Part shown: in pieces, positions 41,058 to 50,797 of the stretch
Numbering within the stretch: the first letter of the stretch is position 1
Layout of the letters: every line of letters begins with the position of its first letter
Assembly: GCF_009707385.1 (NCBI RefSeq)
Contig: NZ_CP046115.1
Span: 1,798,001-1,862,000 of the forward strand
Reading direction: 5' to 3'
DNA from: Klebsiella oxytoca
Lineage (GTDB): Bacteria; Pseudomonadota; Gammaproteobacteria; Enterobacterales; Enterobacteriaceae
DNA length: 64,000 nucleotides
Position numbers and translations under genes: made by a program
The notes under the pieces: generated by a model
Seen by the model: only the letters and a program-made list of their open reading frames with translations
Databases searched by the model: none
Told to the model about the DNA's origin: nothing

Positions 41058-41318
41058 TTATTTATAGATAACCGCGGTACCGCTAAGTTTGTTGTTGCTG
41101 TTCGCGGAGGTAATGCTATAGCCGGTCGCACCAGCAGCTTCCGCTTTTTCAGCCAGTTTGGCTTCCAGTCCATCCAGTGTCGTCGCGCCTTCAGCGGAGA
41201 CCACACCGATTTTGTTCATGCTCTCTGCCTGAGCCGATGTTACCGGCTGTGCGGCGAACGCGCCGAAAGAAAGAGCGGAAAGGGCGATAGCAGCGGCAGC
41301 ATATTTGATGTTTTTCAT
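41058..41318 (-). CDS. ybiJ: YbiJ, small periplasmic protein of the BhsA/McbA (DUF1471) family
   Basis: 86-residue secreted protein: signal peptide cleaved after AFA (about residue 22), then the DUF1471 domain (IGVVSAEGATTLDGLEAKLA, AEAAGATGYSITS, GTAVIYK). Members respond to stress and affect biofilm and surface properties; YbiJ itself is not well characterised. Matches E. coli YbiJ in length and sequence. Confidence 0.94.
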   Translation of the reverse strand: MKNIKYAAAAIALSALSFGAFAAQPVTSAQAESMNKIGVVSAEGATTLDGLEAKLAEKAEAAGATGYSITSANSNNKLSGTAVIYK

Positions 41319-41602
41319 AGTTAATCTCTCGCAGGTTGTCTTTATAGAGGACGATGTTTCGTCGATGTGATAAGTATCACGATTTTTGCCGAGAGAGAAA
41401 ATCGAAGGAAATTAACAATCTTCATCTAATTTTTTGAATGATTATTAATTTATTGAATACTAATAAATTATTTTCGCCGATAAAGACAAATTCGCTTATG
41501 GCCGGGTACAGCGGGCTTTGAGGGCACATTTTGCCACTCCGATCGCCAAAAAACGTGCGCGAAAAGATAACGCTATCTGCGGTAATGAACGGTAAATATC
41601 CG
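41319..41602. other. AT-rich gap between ybiJ and ybiI
   Basis: 284 bases with no credible gene. It must hold the ybiJ promoter (minus strand). A weak AT-only inverted repeat (TAATTTATT at 41446-41454 with AATAAATTA at 41462-41470) lies in the middle. Confidence 0.4.
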
Positions 41603-41869
41603 TCAGCGTAGCTGGCTGTCTTTGGAACCTCTGCGATTATATCCTGAAAATGTATTGTTGTGTAAATCTTTCTCCTGTTGGCATTTGAGGCAATATCTCA
41701 CCCCCGCCACAGCCCGTCGACGCGCTTCAGGAATCGGTTCTCCACATTCTTCACAAAATTTGTTGCTTTCGCCCGAAGACAGTTCATTTCTCGCCCGCGC
41801 AATCGCGTCGTTGATGGTACTGTCGATCTGTTCCTGCACGGCGTCATCATTTGCCCAACCTGATGCCAT
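41603..41869 (-). CDS. ybiI: YbiI, DksA/TraR-type zinc-finger protein
   Basis: 88-residue protein, the same length as E. coli YbiI. The C4 zinc finger is CEEC at about residues 38-41 and CLKC at 59-62, with EPIPEARR between, as in DksA/TraR proteins. The N-terminus is a short helix lacking the long DksA coiled coil. Likely binds RNA polymerase secondary channel or is a small regulator; no function is proven. Confidence 0.93.
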   Translation of the reverse strand: MASGWANDDAVQEQIDSTINDAIARARNELSSGESNKFCEECGEPIPEARRRAVAGVRYCLKCQQEKDLHNNTFSGYNRRGSKDSQLR

Positions 41870-41972
41870 AGTTCACCTCGTTATCTCGCATCTCTTTAGT
41901 ACAGGATATATGGGGGCAAAAAATGACCAGACAAGGAGCGCTTCTTCTGGGGGGATTATTCAGGCCTGGCGC

Positions 41973-42055
41973 AATGGTCAGGCGCAGAGCGAGGCGCCTG
42001 ACCATTAGGGCAACTAAGGAAGGTACAGGCGGGAAAGCAGACATCGGCTTTCCCG
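41973..42055. other. Two strong adjacent hairpins in the ybiI-flavin reductase gap
   Basis: Hairpin 1: AATGGTCAGGCGC (41973-41985) with GCGCCTGACCATT (41994-42006), a perfect 13-bp stem, 8-base loop. Hairpin 2: CGGGAAAGC (42030-42038) with GCTTTCCCG (42047-42055), a perfect 9-bp stem, 8-base loop. Neither has a clear T-run on either strand. They could end the flavin reductase transcript, belong to a small RNA, or be a repeat unit. Confidence 0.55.
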
Positions 42056-42093
42056 ACCTGGCAAGAGACGTTCTTACTGGTCGGGGAACGGGT

Positions 42094-42708
42094 TTAGCGT
42101 GCGTCCGGGCGCACAAGGTCAAAACGCAGGCTTTCATCAATGCCGTAATAAGCGCCTGGTCCTCCGGCGCGCAGAATCGGCTGGGCTTTGGCGGTCTGGT
42201 AAATGCCTTCTTCCAGTAGCGATTCATCAATATGTACTGCCACCACTTCACCCAGCACCAGCCAGGTGTCTACCGCCAGCCCTTCTGCGGTGGTTAACTG
42301 AATGCATTGCGAAAGGCGGCACTCAAAGTTTACCGGGCTTTCGGCGACCCGGGGAGCGCTGACGATACGGCTGGCCGCCGGGGTCAAACCGGCGCGGACG
42401 AATTCATCCTCGTCGTGGGGAATAGTCGCGGAAGTTTCGTTCATCGCGGTCGCCAGAGGCCGGGTTGTCAGGTTCCAGACAAATTCTTTAGTCTCGGTGA
42501 TATTCTGTACGCTATCTTTCCAGCCGCTGCTGGCGAAGCCAATAATCGGCGGACGATAGTTAAAACAGTTAAAAAAGCTATAGGGCGCAAGGTTACGCTG
42601 CCCGCTGCTGTCAAGAGAAGAGATCCAGCCGATGGGCCGCGGCCCGATAATCGCATTAAGCGGGTCGTGCGGCAGACCGTGTCCGAGCGAAGGTTGGTAG
42701 AAGTACAT
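42094..42708 (-). CDS. Flavin reductase-like protein (FMN-binding split barrel)
   Basis: 204-residue flavin-reductase-domain protein. The N-terminal half has [10 protein letters not shown] and [12 protein letters not shown], the usual FMN-binding blocks. FVWNL and VNFECRLSQ follow. Such proteins bind FMN and often reduce flavin or serve as oxidoreductases; no partner is next to it, so substrate is unknown. The E. coli order has ybiX-fiu-mcbA at this place instead. Divergent from rlmF. Confidence 0.85.
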   Translation of the reverse strand: MYFYQPSLGHGLPHDPLNAIIGPRPIGWISSLDSSGQRNLAPYSFFNCFNYRPPIIGFASSGWKDSVQNITETKEFVWNLTTRPLATAMNETSATIPHDEDEFVRAGLTPAASRIVSAPRVAESPVNFECRLSQCIQLTTAEGLAVDTWLVLGEVVAVHIDESLLEEGIYQTAKAQPILRAGGPGAYYGIDESLRFDLVRPDAR

Positions 42709-42803
42709 ATAACACCCATGACAAAAAAGAAGATATCCAGACTCACTTATTTACCGCGCCGCCGTCAACGGGTATCTTACGCGGCTGTCCAAAGGAGATT
42801 GCC

Positions 42804-43718
42804 ATGAAAGCCCAGAAACCGGGGTTACACCCGCGTAACCGTCACCATCAACGCTACGACCTGCCCGCGCTGTGCCAGGCCCATCCCGAGCTGCAGGCCT
42901 TCATCACCCTTAACCCGGTAGGTGAGCAGACCATCGACTTTGCCAATCCGCTGGCGGTGAAGGCGCTGAACAAAGCGCTGCTGGCACACTTTTACGCGGT
43001 GAAACACTGGGATATTCCCGACGGCTTTCTCTGTCCACCGGTGCCGGGCAGGGCGGACTACATTCATCATCTCGCCGATCTGCTGGCGCTGGATAGTGGG
43101 ACAATCCCGGCTAACGCCAGCATTCTCGATATTGGCGTCGGGGCAAACTGCATCTATCCGCTGATTGGCGTTCATGAATACGGCTGGCGCTTCACCGGCA
43201 GCGAAGTGAATGCTGAAGCGTTCGCCAGCGCCCAGGCTATCGTTAACGGCAATCCTGGACTGACTCGCCAGATTCGTCTGCGTCGGCAAAAAGATGCCAA
43301 AGCCATCCTGACCGGCATTATTCATAAAAATGAGACCTATGACGCGACGCTGTGCAATCCCCCGTTTCATGATTCCGCCGCCAGCGCGCGGGCGGGTGGT
43401 GAGCGTAAACGCCGCAATCTGGGGCTTGGCGAAGAGAGCGTACTGAACTTTGGCGGCCAGCAGCAGGAGCTCTGGTGTGAAGGTGGTGAGGTCGCTTTTA
43501 TTACGCAGATGATTCAGGAGAGTCAACAGTTTGGCCGTCAGGTGAAATGGTTTACCTCGCTGGTTTCCCGTAGCGACAATCTGCCGCCGCTCTACCGCGC
43601 TCTGACCGATGTCGGCGCGGTGAAAGTGATGAAAAAAGAGATGGCCCAGGGGAACAAGCAAAGCCGCTTTATCGCCTGGACCTTTATGGATGAAGCCAAA
43701 CGCCGCCGGACGTTATAA
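42804..43718 (+). CDS. rlmF: 23S rRNA (adenine-1618-N6)-methyltransferase RlmF
   Basis: 304-residue SAM-dependent methyltransferase. The motif I region is [16 protein letters not shown], motif IV is NPPF (within [10 protein letters not shown]), both needed for N6-adenine methylation. GGAG lies before the ATG. It is convergent with ybiO and overlaps its 3' end by 6 bp. Confidence 0.96.
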   Translation: MKAQKPGLHPRNRHHQRYDLPALCQAHPELQAFITLNPVGEQTIDFANPLAVKALNKALLAHFYAVKHWDIPDGFLCPPVPGRADYIHHLADLLALDSGTIPANASILDIGVGANCIYPLIGVHEYGWRFTGSEVNAEAFASAQAIVNGNPGLTRQIRLRRQKDAKAILTGIIHKNETYDATLCNPPFHDSAASARAGGERKRRNLGLGEESVLNFGGQQQELWCEGGEVAFITQMIQESQQFGRQVKWFTSLVSRSDNLPPLYRALTDVGAVKVMKKEMAQGNKQSRFIAWTFMDEAKRRRTL

Positions 43719-45929
43719 CGTCGGCTCAGCGGGAGCCGGTGGCCCAGCTGGTGCAGGCATCGGCAGGACCTGATAGGTTTGTACCGGCGCCCGTACCCCT
43801 GCGAGGTCAAAATGTCGCTTCACCTGGGTGTCGAGGGCGAAACGTACCGTCCACTGCTTGAGCGGTAAAGTAGTGAAGGTGACGCGCAGGGTAAAGGCGG
43901 TATTGCTTAAGCCGACCAGCCCGGCAAAAGAGGGCTCGCCAATAATCAATCCGCGAATCTCTTCCTGCGCCATCACTTCCGCTACCGCGTCCTTCAGCGC
44001 CTGATTGGCCTTATCTAAATCTTCCTGTCGATCAACATCATAGTTGGCCACGACTGAACCTATGCCGCGCACGAAGTTGGCGAAGGTCGTTATCGAAGAC
44101 CACGGAATAATATGATAGGCGCCGGTATCCTGGCGTACGCCGACGGAACGAATCGACATCCGTTCCACCGTGCCGGTTAACGGCCCAATAGTCACCAGAT
44201 CGCCGGTATTCATGCCGTTTTCAAACTGGATAAAGATCCCGGTAATGATATCTTTGACCAGAGTCTGCGCGCCGAACGAAATGGCCAGGCCTAACGCACC
44301 GGCACCGGCCAGCAGCGGGGCGATATTCACACCAACCTCTGAAAGCAGAATCATAATAGTAATCGTGCTGATCACCACCGCCAGCGCGTTGCGAAATAGC
44401 GTAAGAAGCGTTCGTGCGCGGGCGCTGGGCAGCGGGCGACCGTGTATATCCGATGCCAGCCGGTTCTCAATCAGGCTGGCGAGCAGCGTCCAGCCAATCG
44501 CCGAGAAGAACAGAATTAGCGCGATGCGAATCAGCACATCCACCGTTTTTTGCCCGCTGCCGTTATGTATCCACTGCCAGAAATCAAATAACCCCCACGC
44601 GCTGAGTAGCAGCATAATCGCTACGCAGACCGTTAATATTCGTGCCGCTTTCAGCGACGCGGAAATCCAGCCGTTAAGCCTTTTTTGCAGTTCAGGGTAG
44701 TTGCGCTGGGTTTCCGGCGACAGGGTGATGGTTTTCGCTATCCAGCGCGACAAAATACCGGATACCAGCGCGGCGGCACCGATGATGGCCAGACTACGCA
44801 GCGTGGCACCCATCATAAATTTCAGGCTGTTGCCTGGGTCGAACAGTGAGAAGAAAAACAGCACGATAAAATAGGCCCAGGCCAGCCAGTGCCAGACTAA
44901 AGCAAAAGCACGAATAAACAGGCTAAAAAAGGCCAGCGAACGGTCGGCGAGATGAATAAGTCTCTGGGTAATTAATTTTTTGTTGTGGAATATCAGGTAC
45001 AGCGCCCAGAGCGTGATGCACAGCATTATCACTACGTTGGCCAGCGCGCCGACCTGCACGTTAACCTGGTTGGAGATGATTGGTACCGCGACGATAAGCC
45101 CGTAGCCAATCAGGCTGCTTAGCGCACTCAGGCGCAGATTCCAGTACTGTGCCGAGGCATCGCTGAGATTAAATGGCCGGAGTTCCGGAATGCGCGGGCA
45201 GAAAATGAGGCGCAGAATAGCTTTGAAAAACTCGATTAGCGCGAAGGCGTTAAGAAACAGGCTTTGCTGGAAGGCGATGGTGGGATTATTTCCGTTCAGG
45301 CGGTCGCTTAACAGCTGGCCGACGAACAGCGTTAGGGCCAGCAGAAGCAGGTCGAAAATAAACGCCCCGGCGATAGTTGCGGGCAGCTGCAGCCAGTTAC
45401 TGCGCTCGCGGTTTTTATGGCGTCCCCAGTGGCCCATTTTACGATACAGCGGCAGTGCCGCCAGGCGCACCAGCCACCAGAACGCAAATACCAGACCGGC
45501 CAGCAGCAAGAAATGCCAGGCGGCGCTGGTGAACGTTTGGGTATTAAAAGGTTTGTGCGGAGAACCGGTGATATTGCGCCACAGCTGAGAGAAACGTGAC
45601 GAAAGCTGTTCGCCATATTCTCGGCTGATTTCGGTAACGTTTTCCAGCACTGTGGTCTCGTCTTTTATTTCCGGCGGCGTCAGCTTCGGGGTACTGTCCG
45701 GCGGAGGCGTAGCGGCGGCTTTACGCAGCTGATCGATAAGCTCCTGGCGGGCGTCGGCATTTTCAAGTACGTCGGCCAGCGCGCCGTAGGCTGCTTTTTT
45801 CTGCGCAAGATCAGGTTCGCTACTGCTGGGCTGCTCCGTTGTGGCTGCTGAAACGCCGGGCAGCGTCGCGGCCCATAGCGGAGCGGTGAAGAGTAAAGCG
45901 AGCAGTAATAAAATCCGCGGCACAGGCAC
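43713..45929 (-). CDS. ybiO: MscS-family mechanosensitive channel YbiO (MscM)
   Basis: 738-residue inner-membrane channel. A cleavable signal peptide (residues 1-20, ending PLWAA) is followed by a periplasmic Gln/Ala-rich region (about 25-130), about eleven membrane spans, the MscS pore helix ([19 protein letters not shown], about 545-563) and a C-terminal beta/alpha-beta cage domain. E. coli YbiO gives a channel of intermediate conductance and is active in osmotic downshock. It is separated from the autotransporter gene by a terminator hairpin. Confidence 0.94.
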   Translation of the reverse strand: MPVPRILLLLALLFTAPLWAATLPGVSAATTEQPSSSEPDLAQKKAAYGALADVLENADARQELIDQLRKAAATPPPDSTPKLTPPEIKDETTVLENVTEISREYGEQLSSRFSQLWRNITGSPHKPFNTQTFTSAAWHFLLLAGLVFAFWWLVRLAALPLYRKMGHWGRHKNRERSNWLQLPATIAGAFIFDLLLLALTLFVGQLLSDRLNGNNPTIAFQQSLFLNAFALIEFFKAILRLIFCPRIPELRPFNLSDASAQYWNLRLSALSSLIGYGLIVAVPIISNQVNVQVGALANVVIMLCITLWALYLIFHNKKLITQRLIHLADRSLAFFSLFIRAFALVWHWLAWAYFIVLFFFSLFDPGNSLKFMMGATLRSLAIIGAAALVSGILSRWIAKTITLSPETQRNYPELQKRLNGWISASLKAARILTVCVAIMLLLSAWGLFDFWQWIHNGSGQKTVDVLIRIALILFFSAIGWTLLASLIENRLASDIHGRPLPSARARTLLTLFRNALAVVISTITIMILLSEVGVNIAPLLAGAGALGLAISFGAQTLVKDIITGIFIQFENGMNTGDLVTIGPLTGTVERMSIRSVGVRQDTGAYHIIPWSSITTFANFVRGIGSVVANYDVDRQEDLDKANQALKDAVAEVMAQEEIRGLIIGEPSFAGLVGLSNTAFTLRVTFTTLPLKQWTVRFALDTQVKRHFDLAGVRAPVQTYQVLPMPAPAGPPAPAEPTL

Positions 45930-45989
45930 CTCCTTTGCATCTCAAACCAATAAGTATAGAAGACGAGATCCGGAGGGCGAGGTTGGGAT

Positions 45990-46027
45990 GATTCTGGAAA
46001 GAGGCTCTCCCGCGGAGGGGAGAGCCG
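45990..46027. repeat. Left copy of 38-bp direct repeat with terminator hairpin
   Basis: Identical at 37 of 38 positions to 50753-50790; the only difference is A here and C there at 46002/50765. It includes the 12-bp flank GATTCTGGAAAG as well as the hairpin, so it is not just a shared hairpin type. Confidence 0.92.
46003..46026 (-). terminator. Terminator hairpin after the autotransporter gene
   Basis: GGCTCTCCC (46003-46011) with GGGAGAGCC (46018-46026), loop GCGGAG. It begins 13 bp after the autotransporter stop. On the minus strand it is followed by CTTTCC, a weak T-run. Confidence 0.7.
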
Positions 46028-46039
46028 GACGGATGTAGC

Positions 46040-49000
46040 TTACCAGCTGTATCTGACGTTGAGGCTACCGTTAAGATCGCCGTAATTATTACTGCCTTTT
46101 TGTCCGGCAACTAATCCGGTAATACTCCACTGATTATTAAGATTCACCTCAATTCCCGCTTTTAGCTCGGCGCGATTTGCAGGTAAATCCATCTGCACGT
46201 CAGCATTATTAAAGGCAACGGAGACATCATCATTGGTATGCAACCAGTTGACTTCAGCAAAGGGTTGAATAACAGAGGTTTGATTTTTATATAGCTTACC
46301 ATCGACGCGCAGACCGAGACGGGAGGTCCAGCTATTGCTGTTTTGCCCATCAATACGAGTTCTACCCTTGTCGATAATGGTATCAGCAGAATAATTCTGC
46401 CAGATGATTTGCGCCTGTGGCGTCAGGCTAATCTGATTCCCACCTTTAAGAGCGATATCATACCGATATCCAGCTTCCAGCGAGGCCGTATGGGTGTTGG
46501 AATCATAGTCCGTTGAGCCAATATCCCCATTTTTCACCGTGTTGCTGTACATTCCGTACTGATACCAGCTATCAATGTACAGTCCGCGGTGCGCCTGGGC
46601 ATCGGCAAACCAGGTTGAGTAAATTCCCACGTTGTAACCAGAAACATTGCCGCTGGCGGACAGTTTACTGCCGTCCATGCCACGATTACCCGTGCTTTCA
46701 GTATCCGCATTGAGATAGCTGGCCATGATGCCGGTGACAAGACTTTGCTCGCCGTTATCCCAGGCCAGTATATTCCCACCAAGCTGGATTTGAGAATAGT
46801 TGTTATTTATATCCACATTTCCGTCAACAGCCTGCGAGTCGGAGCGCCCGGCTTTAAATCTCATCCACATGCTTCCATTGTCGGTGCGTAACTGGCTACC
46901 TTTACGATCGTAAAGCGTTTGCATTTGCAGATTGCGAACCATCCATTGGTTGCCAAGATATGCGCCTATATCTGCCCGATATTGATGCGAACCTGGCGGT
47001 GTTGTGCCGCCGTTGTTGCCATCATCAGGGTTAACCGGGTCAACGTTGCCGTTGTTGCCATCGTCAGGATTAACCGGGTCGACGTTGCCGTTGTTGCCAT
47101 CGTCAGGGTTAACCGGGTCGACGTTGCCGTTGTTGCCATCGTCAGGATTAACCGGGTCGACGTTGCCGTTGTTGCCGTCGTCAGGATTAACCGGGTCGAC
47201 GTTACCGTTGTTGCCGTCGTCAGGGTTAACCGGATCTACAGGTGCGTTTGATTGCGAGCGTAGGTACCAGTCTCCGGCATCCTTATACAAACGGTATTCA
47301 TATAAGCCAATTTGAACCTGATTCCCTTGGGTAAAGACTCCGTCTGACTGTCCTGAAATATCAATTAACTCAATACCTTTATTTGTTAGTTCACCCTTGC
47401 CACCCACATTAGCGATATAGACTGTAGAAGTACCATTTGAATCACCGGAGATCGTCAGTTTATCCGTTAACGAGTCATCACCGCCTAACTGGGTGTTGAA
47501 ATAAAGATTACCGTTATTACCGGTATAGTTGCCATTAATCGTCAGGGAGTTACCAACTTCTCCGTTTGTACTCATAGCAAGATTGCCGCTGTTAAAGACG
47601 TGACCATTAACGATGCCGCTACCGCCGAAATTTGCTCCTGAAGCGATGTCGATTTTTTGCTTACTTCCAGTCGCGCCAATTTTTGCGCTGTTCTCCAGCC
47701 ATAAGGTGCCCTCTTTAACGTTAGTATCACCGCTATAGGTATTAGCAGCGGAGAGAATTAACGTACCGCCGCCAAGTTTAGTCAGTGATTTCCCATCCCA
47801 GCCGCTGCTATTAGTTGAGGCGAGCGTATTTTCGACATCATCAAGACGGCTATTTACCGTAAATTGCCCCTCCGCTTTACTTAACGTAAAGGTTCCGTGC
47901 GCATCGGTTGCGGCATTGTCTTGATCGGCATACCAGGATAGTGAGGTGGCTATCTCATACTGCGTTTTATTGTCAGGATTGATTCGTCCATCCAGGGTTA
48001 AAAAGTCGGTCTCTTTCGCATCTATTCCGGCAACGGTGAAATTATTAAAGTCTCCATTGATCTTATTGTCTGCGCTAATAAGCGTAAAAGTGTACGGCGC
48101 ATTTATTAACGAATTTTTAATATTACCGATACCACTAATATTCAGCGCCCCGTTAAGGCTGCTGGAGCTTGTGGCAATAACCGGCTCACTAACGCCGCTA
48201 TCCAATTGTATATTGAGTACGCTACTGTCGGCGAGCGTTAATTTCCCTGCATAAAGAGAACCTAAAGAGGTATTGAGATTAATGACACCAGCGTTGGTAA
48301 GATTGCCGATCGCGGAATCGCCGTGAACATTCCAGAGGCTGGTTTTGTCCAGGTCAACCGTGACATTGCTGTTTCCGGCCTGAATAGCACCGCTCAGGGT
48401 ACTGTCATTTTGGGCGCGGAATACAACGTTATTCCAGTTGTTATCGTTAACCGTCAGCAGATTTGCGGCACTGACGTTTTGCAGATTATCAACGGTAATA
48501 TCTGCGGCACCAGCATTGACATAAAATGCACTCCCGCTCCTGGCTGTGGCGGTAACGCTGCCGCCGGTGATATTTAGCGAATTGGCCTGATCGTCGTAAT
48601 AAGCATATGACGCATCCAGATAATAGGCAGCGCTATCGCCGGTTATCTGGCTATTCGTTAATGATGCCGATGCCGAGTTCCATTCTTTTTCCTGTACTAC
48701 ACCCCAGGATTTATTACTGATAACGTTTAAATTCTGGCCTGTAAGAGTGCTCCCACTTCCGAGCTTGAGTCCAGACGCGTCCTCACCCTGAGTGGAGATA
48801 GAAACCTGGTTTAACTGAAGATCTGAAGAGTAAATATTAATGCCGCTGGAACCCGAGCCTGTTGTTTGAATGCTACCGCCAGTCATTGTAATATTGCTAT
48901 CCGCCTTGGCTGATATTCCTTCAGCGTTAGTGCCGGAGGTAGATATATCGACATTATCCAGGAAAACTTTAGCTGAATATGCAAGAATACCATTGGCCCC

Positions 49001-50386
49001 ACTGCCCGTGGTTTTCAGATTACCGTTTTTTAAAGTCGTCTTTTCGGTGGCGTAGACATCTACGCCATATGCGTATTGGCCATAGGTTGATATGCCAATA
49101 TTATCCAGACTTATGTCCGCCTCACTTGATACAATGCCTGATGCATAATCGCCAGCGGTAGTCACCTGGCTGTCTTTTAAAATGGTATTTCCTTTATCAG
49201 TAGACAGTCCTCGTGCCCCATAACCTTGGGTTGATATGATGATATTGCTGAGCTGTATAAAAGCGTCACTGTCGTTTCCTATACCATAGGCTGAGTTACC
49301 AGTGGTGAGTATGCTACTGTTGCTCATGATGATCTTCCCCCGAGAAAATAATCCGTAAGACCATTCTCCCGCGGTAGATATTTTGACATTGTCCAGGGTG
49401 ATTGGGCTATTCACATCTCCAGAATAGGCTCCATGAGCAGAGTTACCCTTTGTTGTAATGTTTCCACCCGTTACGTTAACAGTACCGCCAAAATTTGCGG
49501 AAATGCTATCAGAGTTACTGCCCGAGGTTGAAACTGAGGTATCTTTCAGGGTTACCACGCTGTTGTTATAGGATGTAACTCCAGCTGAATATATCCCTGT
49601 AGTGGCTGCGCTACCGCCTGTCATTGTAACATGAGCGTCTTCGTTGGCTGATAGCGCAGTACTCCAGTCGCCTGCCGATGAAACAGATACGTTATTGAAA
49701 TCAATTACGCTTTCTGATGAAGATGCAAGGACGCCGGAGGATGAATATCCTTCAGTTATGATACTGCCGTCCGTCATCGCAATTTTTCCTCCATCTCTGG
49801 CAATCAGACCGCCAGCCCAGCCCCCTGTTGCGGCAATCGTGACATCATTGAGGGTAGCTATGCTGTTAGCATCAGAAACAGATACCGCAAACGAGTTTTC
49901 ACCTTGGGTAGCGATTGAACCGCCGCTGAGGGATATCTGGGCTCCTGAAACTGCGGTCACCGCCGATGAGCTATTGCCCGCGGTGAGTATTGACCAACCC
50001 TGATTATCAAGCGTCAGGCTACTATTGGCTCCGTCAATGAATATGCCATTAGTTCCCGAACCTGAGGTCTTGATCGTGACTACACCCTCGTCACTGATAA
50101 TAATTTCCTCACCACCCCAGCCCCATGCTGAGATTGCAGTTGTTCCTCTGCTATTGGGGTCGTTGTTGCTGGAAAGATAGGTTCCGCTTAATTTATATTC
50201 GCCGGAATTATAAGTTATAAAAGTCCGGTCTTCCGCCAGGGCGCTGCCTGACACGCATAAAAATGAAGCTGCCAATACGTTGATTCGAGTATGGCTGAGA
50301 AGGCGTCCATTGCTGCTGGCAAATTCTGGTGCGACGACAAACATATTACGTGCTGCGCTCCAGACGATATTAAAGCTTCGGTTCAT
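46040..50386 (-). CDS. Large autotransporter adhesin (type Va secretion), repeat-rich passenger
   Basis: 1448-residue autotransporter. The N-terminus is an extended signal peptide region (MNRSFNIVWSAARNMFVV...) with cleavage near ALA-ED (residue 52). Residues about 155-555 hold eight imperfect ~50-residue repeats, each with two beta-helix rungs of the form GGSIxTTGxxSxG and LDNVxISTxGxxAxG. Around residue 880-920 GGGTLILSAANTYSGDT is a passenger-associated transport repeat. At about 1049-1125 comes a linker with six copies of a 13-residue NVDPVNPDDGNNG unit. The last ~300 residues are an outer-membrane beta-barrel ending RYSW with a terminal aromatic. No serine-protease or other catalytic motif was seen, so adhesion or aggregation is most likely. 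The gene is AT-rich relative to its neighbours and absent from the E. coli order. Confidence 0.92.
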   Translation of the reverse strand: MNRSFNIVWSAARNMFVVAPEFASSNGRLLSHTRINVLAASFLCVSGSALAEDRTFITYNSGEYKLSGTYLSSNNDPNSRGTTAISAWGWGGEEIIISDEGVVTIKTSGSGTNGIFIDGANSSLTLDNQGWSILTAGNSSSAVTAVSGAQISLSGGSIATQGENSFAVSVSDANSIATLNDVTIAATGGWAGGLIARDGGKIAMTDGSIITEGYSSSGVLASSSESVIDFNNVSVSSAGDWSTALSANEDAHVTMTGGSAATTGIYSAGVTSYNNSVVTLKDTSVSTSGSNSDSISANFGGTVNVTGGNITTKGNSAHGAYSGDVNSPITLDNVKISTAGEWSYGLFSRGKIIMSNSSILTTGNSAYGIGNDSDAFIQLSNIIISTQGYGARGLSTDKGNTILKDSQVTTAGDYASGIVSSEADISLDNIGISTYGQYAYGVDVYATEKTTLKNGNLKTTGSGANGILAYSAKVFLDNVDISTSGTNAEGISAKADSNITMTGGSIQTTGSGSSGINIYSSDLQLNQVSISTQGEDASGLKLGSGSTLTGQNLNVISNKSWGVVQEKEWNSASASLTNSQITGDSAAYYLDASYAYYDDQANSLNITGGSVTATARSGSAFYVNAGAADITVDNLQNVSAANLLTVNDNNWNNVVFRAQNDSTLSGAIQAGNSNVTVDLDKTSLWNVHGDSAIGNLTNAGVINLNTSLGSLYAGKLTLADSSVLNIQLDSGVSEPVIATSSSSLNGALNISGIGNIKNSLINAPYTFTLISADNKINGDFNNFTVAGIDAKETDFLTLDGRINPDNKTQYEIATSLSWYADQDNAATDAHGTFTLSKAEGQFTVNSRLDDVENTLASTNSSGWDGKSLTKLGGGTLILSAANTYSGDTNVKEGTLWLENSAKIGATGSKQKIDIASGANFGGSGIVNGHVFNSGNLAMSTNGEVGNSLTINGNYTGNNGNLYFNTQLGGDDSLTDKLTISGDSNGTSTVYIANVGGKGELTNKGIELIDISGQSDGVFTQGNQVQIGLYEYRLYKDAGDWYLRSQSNAPVDPVNPDDGNNGNVDPVNPDDGNNGNVDPVNPDDGNNGNVDPVNPDDGNNGNVDPVNPDDGNNGNVDPVNPDDGNNGGTTPPGSHQYRADIGAYLGNQWMVRNLQMQTLYDRKGSQLRTDNGSMWMRFKAGRSDSQAVDGNVDINNNYSQIQLGGNILAWDNGEQSLVTGIMASYLNADTESTGNRGMDGSKLSASGNVSGYNVGIYSTWFADAQAHRGLYIDSWYQYGMYSNTVKNGDIGSTDYDSNTHTASLEAGYRYDIALKGGNQISLTPQAQIIWQNYSADTIIDKGRTRIDGQNSNSWTSRLGLRVDGKLYKNQTSVIQPFAEVNWLHTNDDVSVAFNNADVQMDLPANRAELKAGIEVNLNNQWSITGLVAGQKGSNNYGDLNGSLNVRYSW
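47010..47242 (-). repeat. 39-bp tandem repeat in the autotransporter gene (six units)
   Basis: Six in-frame copies of a 39-bp unit encode NVDPVNPDDGNNG; copies differ only at a few silent positions (for instance GGATTAACC/GGGTTAACC). This is the linker between passenger and barrel. Near-identity at DNA level points to recent expansion. Confidence 0.92.
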
Positions 50387-50797
50387 AGTTCATCATTCCC
50401 TAACAAACAAAAATGTAATAATCTTTTGAGCTATAGAAACATGATATCTTTGATATTTTATTTATAATGGTTGTGTTTTTGATGCTTGTCACAAAAAGAA
50501 TGTGATGTCTTTTCTCCTGTACTGAATTTCAGGCTGGGAATGGAAGAATAAAGCAAATTGCTAGATTCTTGAGATTGAGAATTATATATGTTTATCTCAC
50601 TTCATACATTTCTAAAACATGAGTTATTTATTGAGGTGATTGCTGAAAGTGTATTTAATTACGTGGGTAAATTATATTAAATATAATTGAATTCAATCCA
50701 TTTCGGCCAGATTTAGGTTTCCTTGCGGATGATAATAGTGCCTCGAAACAGGGATTCTGGAAAGCGGCTCTCCCGCGGAGGGGAGAGCCGTTGGGCG
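50387..50797. promoter_or_regulatory. AT-rich region upstream of the autotransporter gene
   Basis: 411 bases, very AT-rich, with the glnQ terminator repeat at its right end (50753-50790). No gene was seen. It should contain the autotransporter promoter on the minus strand, but AT-richness makes individual -10 matches unconvincing. Such DNA is a usual target of H-NS silencing (inference). Confidence 0.5.
50753..50790. repeat. Right copy of 38-bp direct repeat with glnQ terminator hairpin
   Basis: Same orientation as 45990-46027, 4,763 bp apart. The hairpin here, CGGCTCTCCC (50765-50774) with GGGAGAGCCG (50781-50790), is a perfect 10-bp stem and lies 8 bp after the glnQ stop; this is probably the native copy. 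Confidence 0.92.

Noticed and set aside
47004..47315. Plus-strand repetitive open frames opposite the autotransporter linker; also looks CRISPR-like
   Set aside because: They are the reverse reading of a coding tandem repeat. Units are contiguous with no spacers, and no cas genes are present.
45990..50790. Insertion sequence or integron carrying the autotransporter
   Set aside because: No transposase, integrase, inverted ends or tRNA site; the bracketing repeats are direct and include a terminator hairpin.
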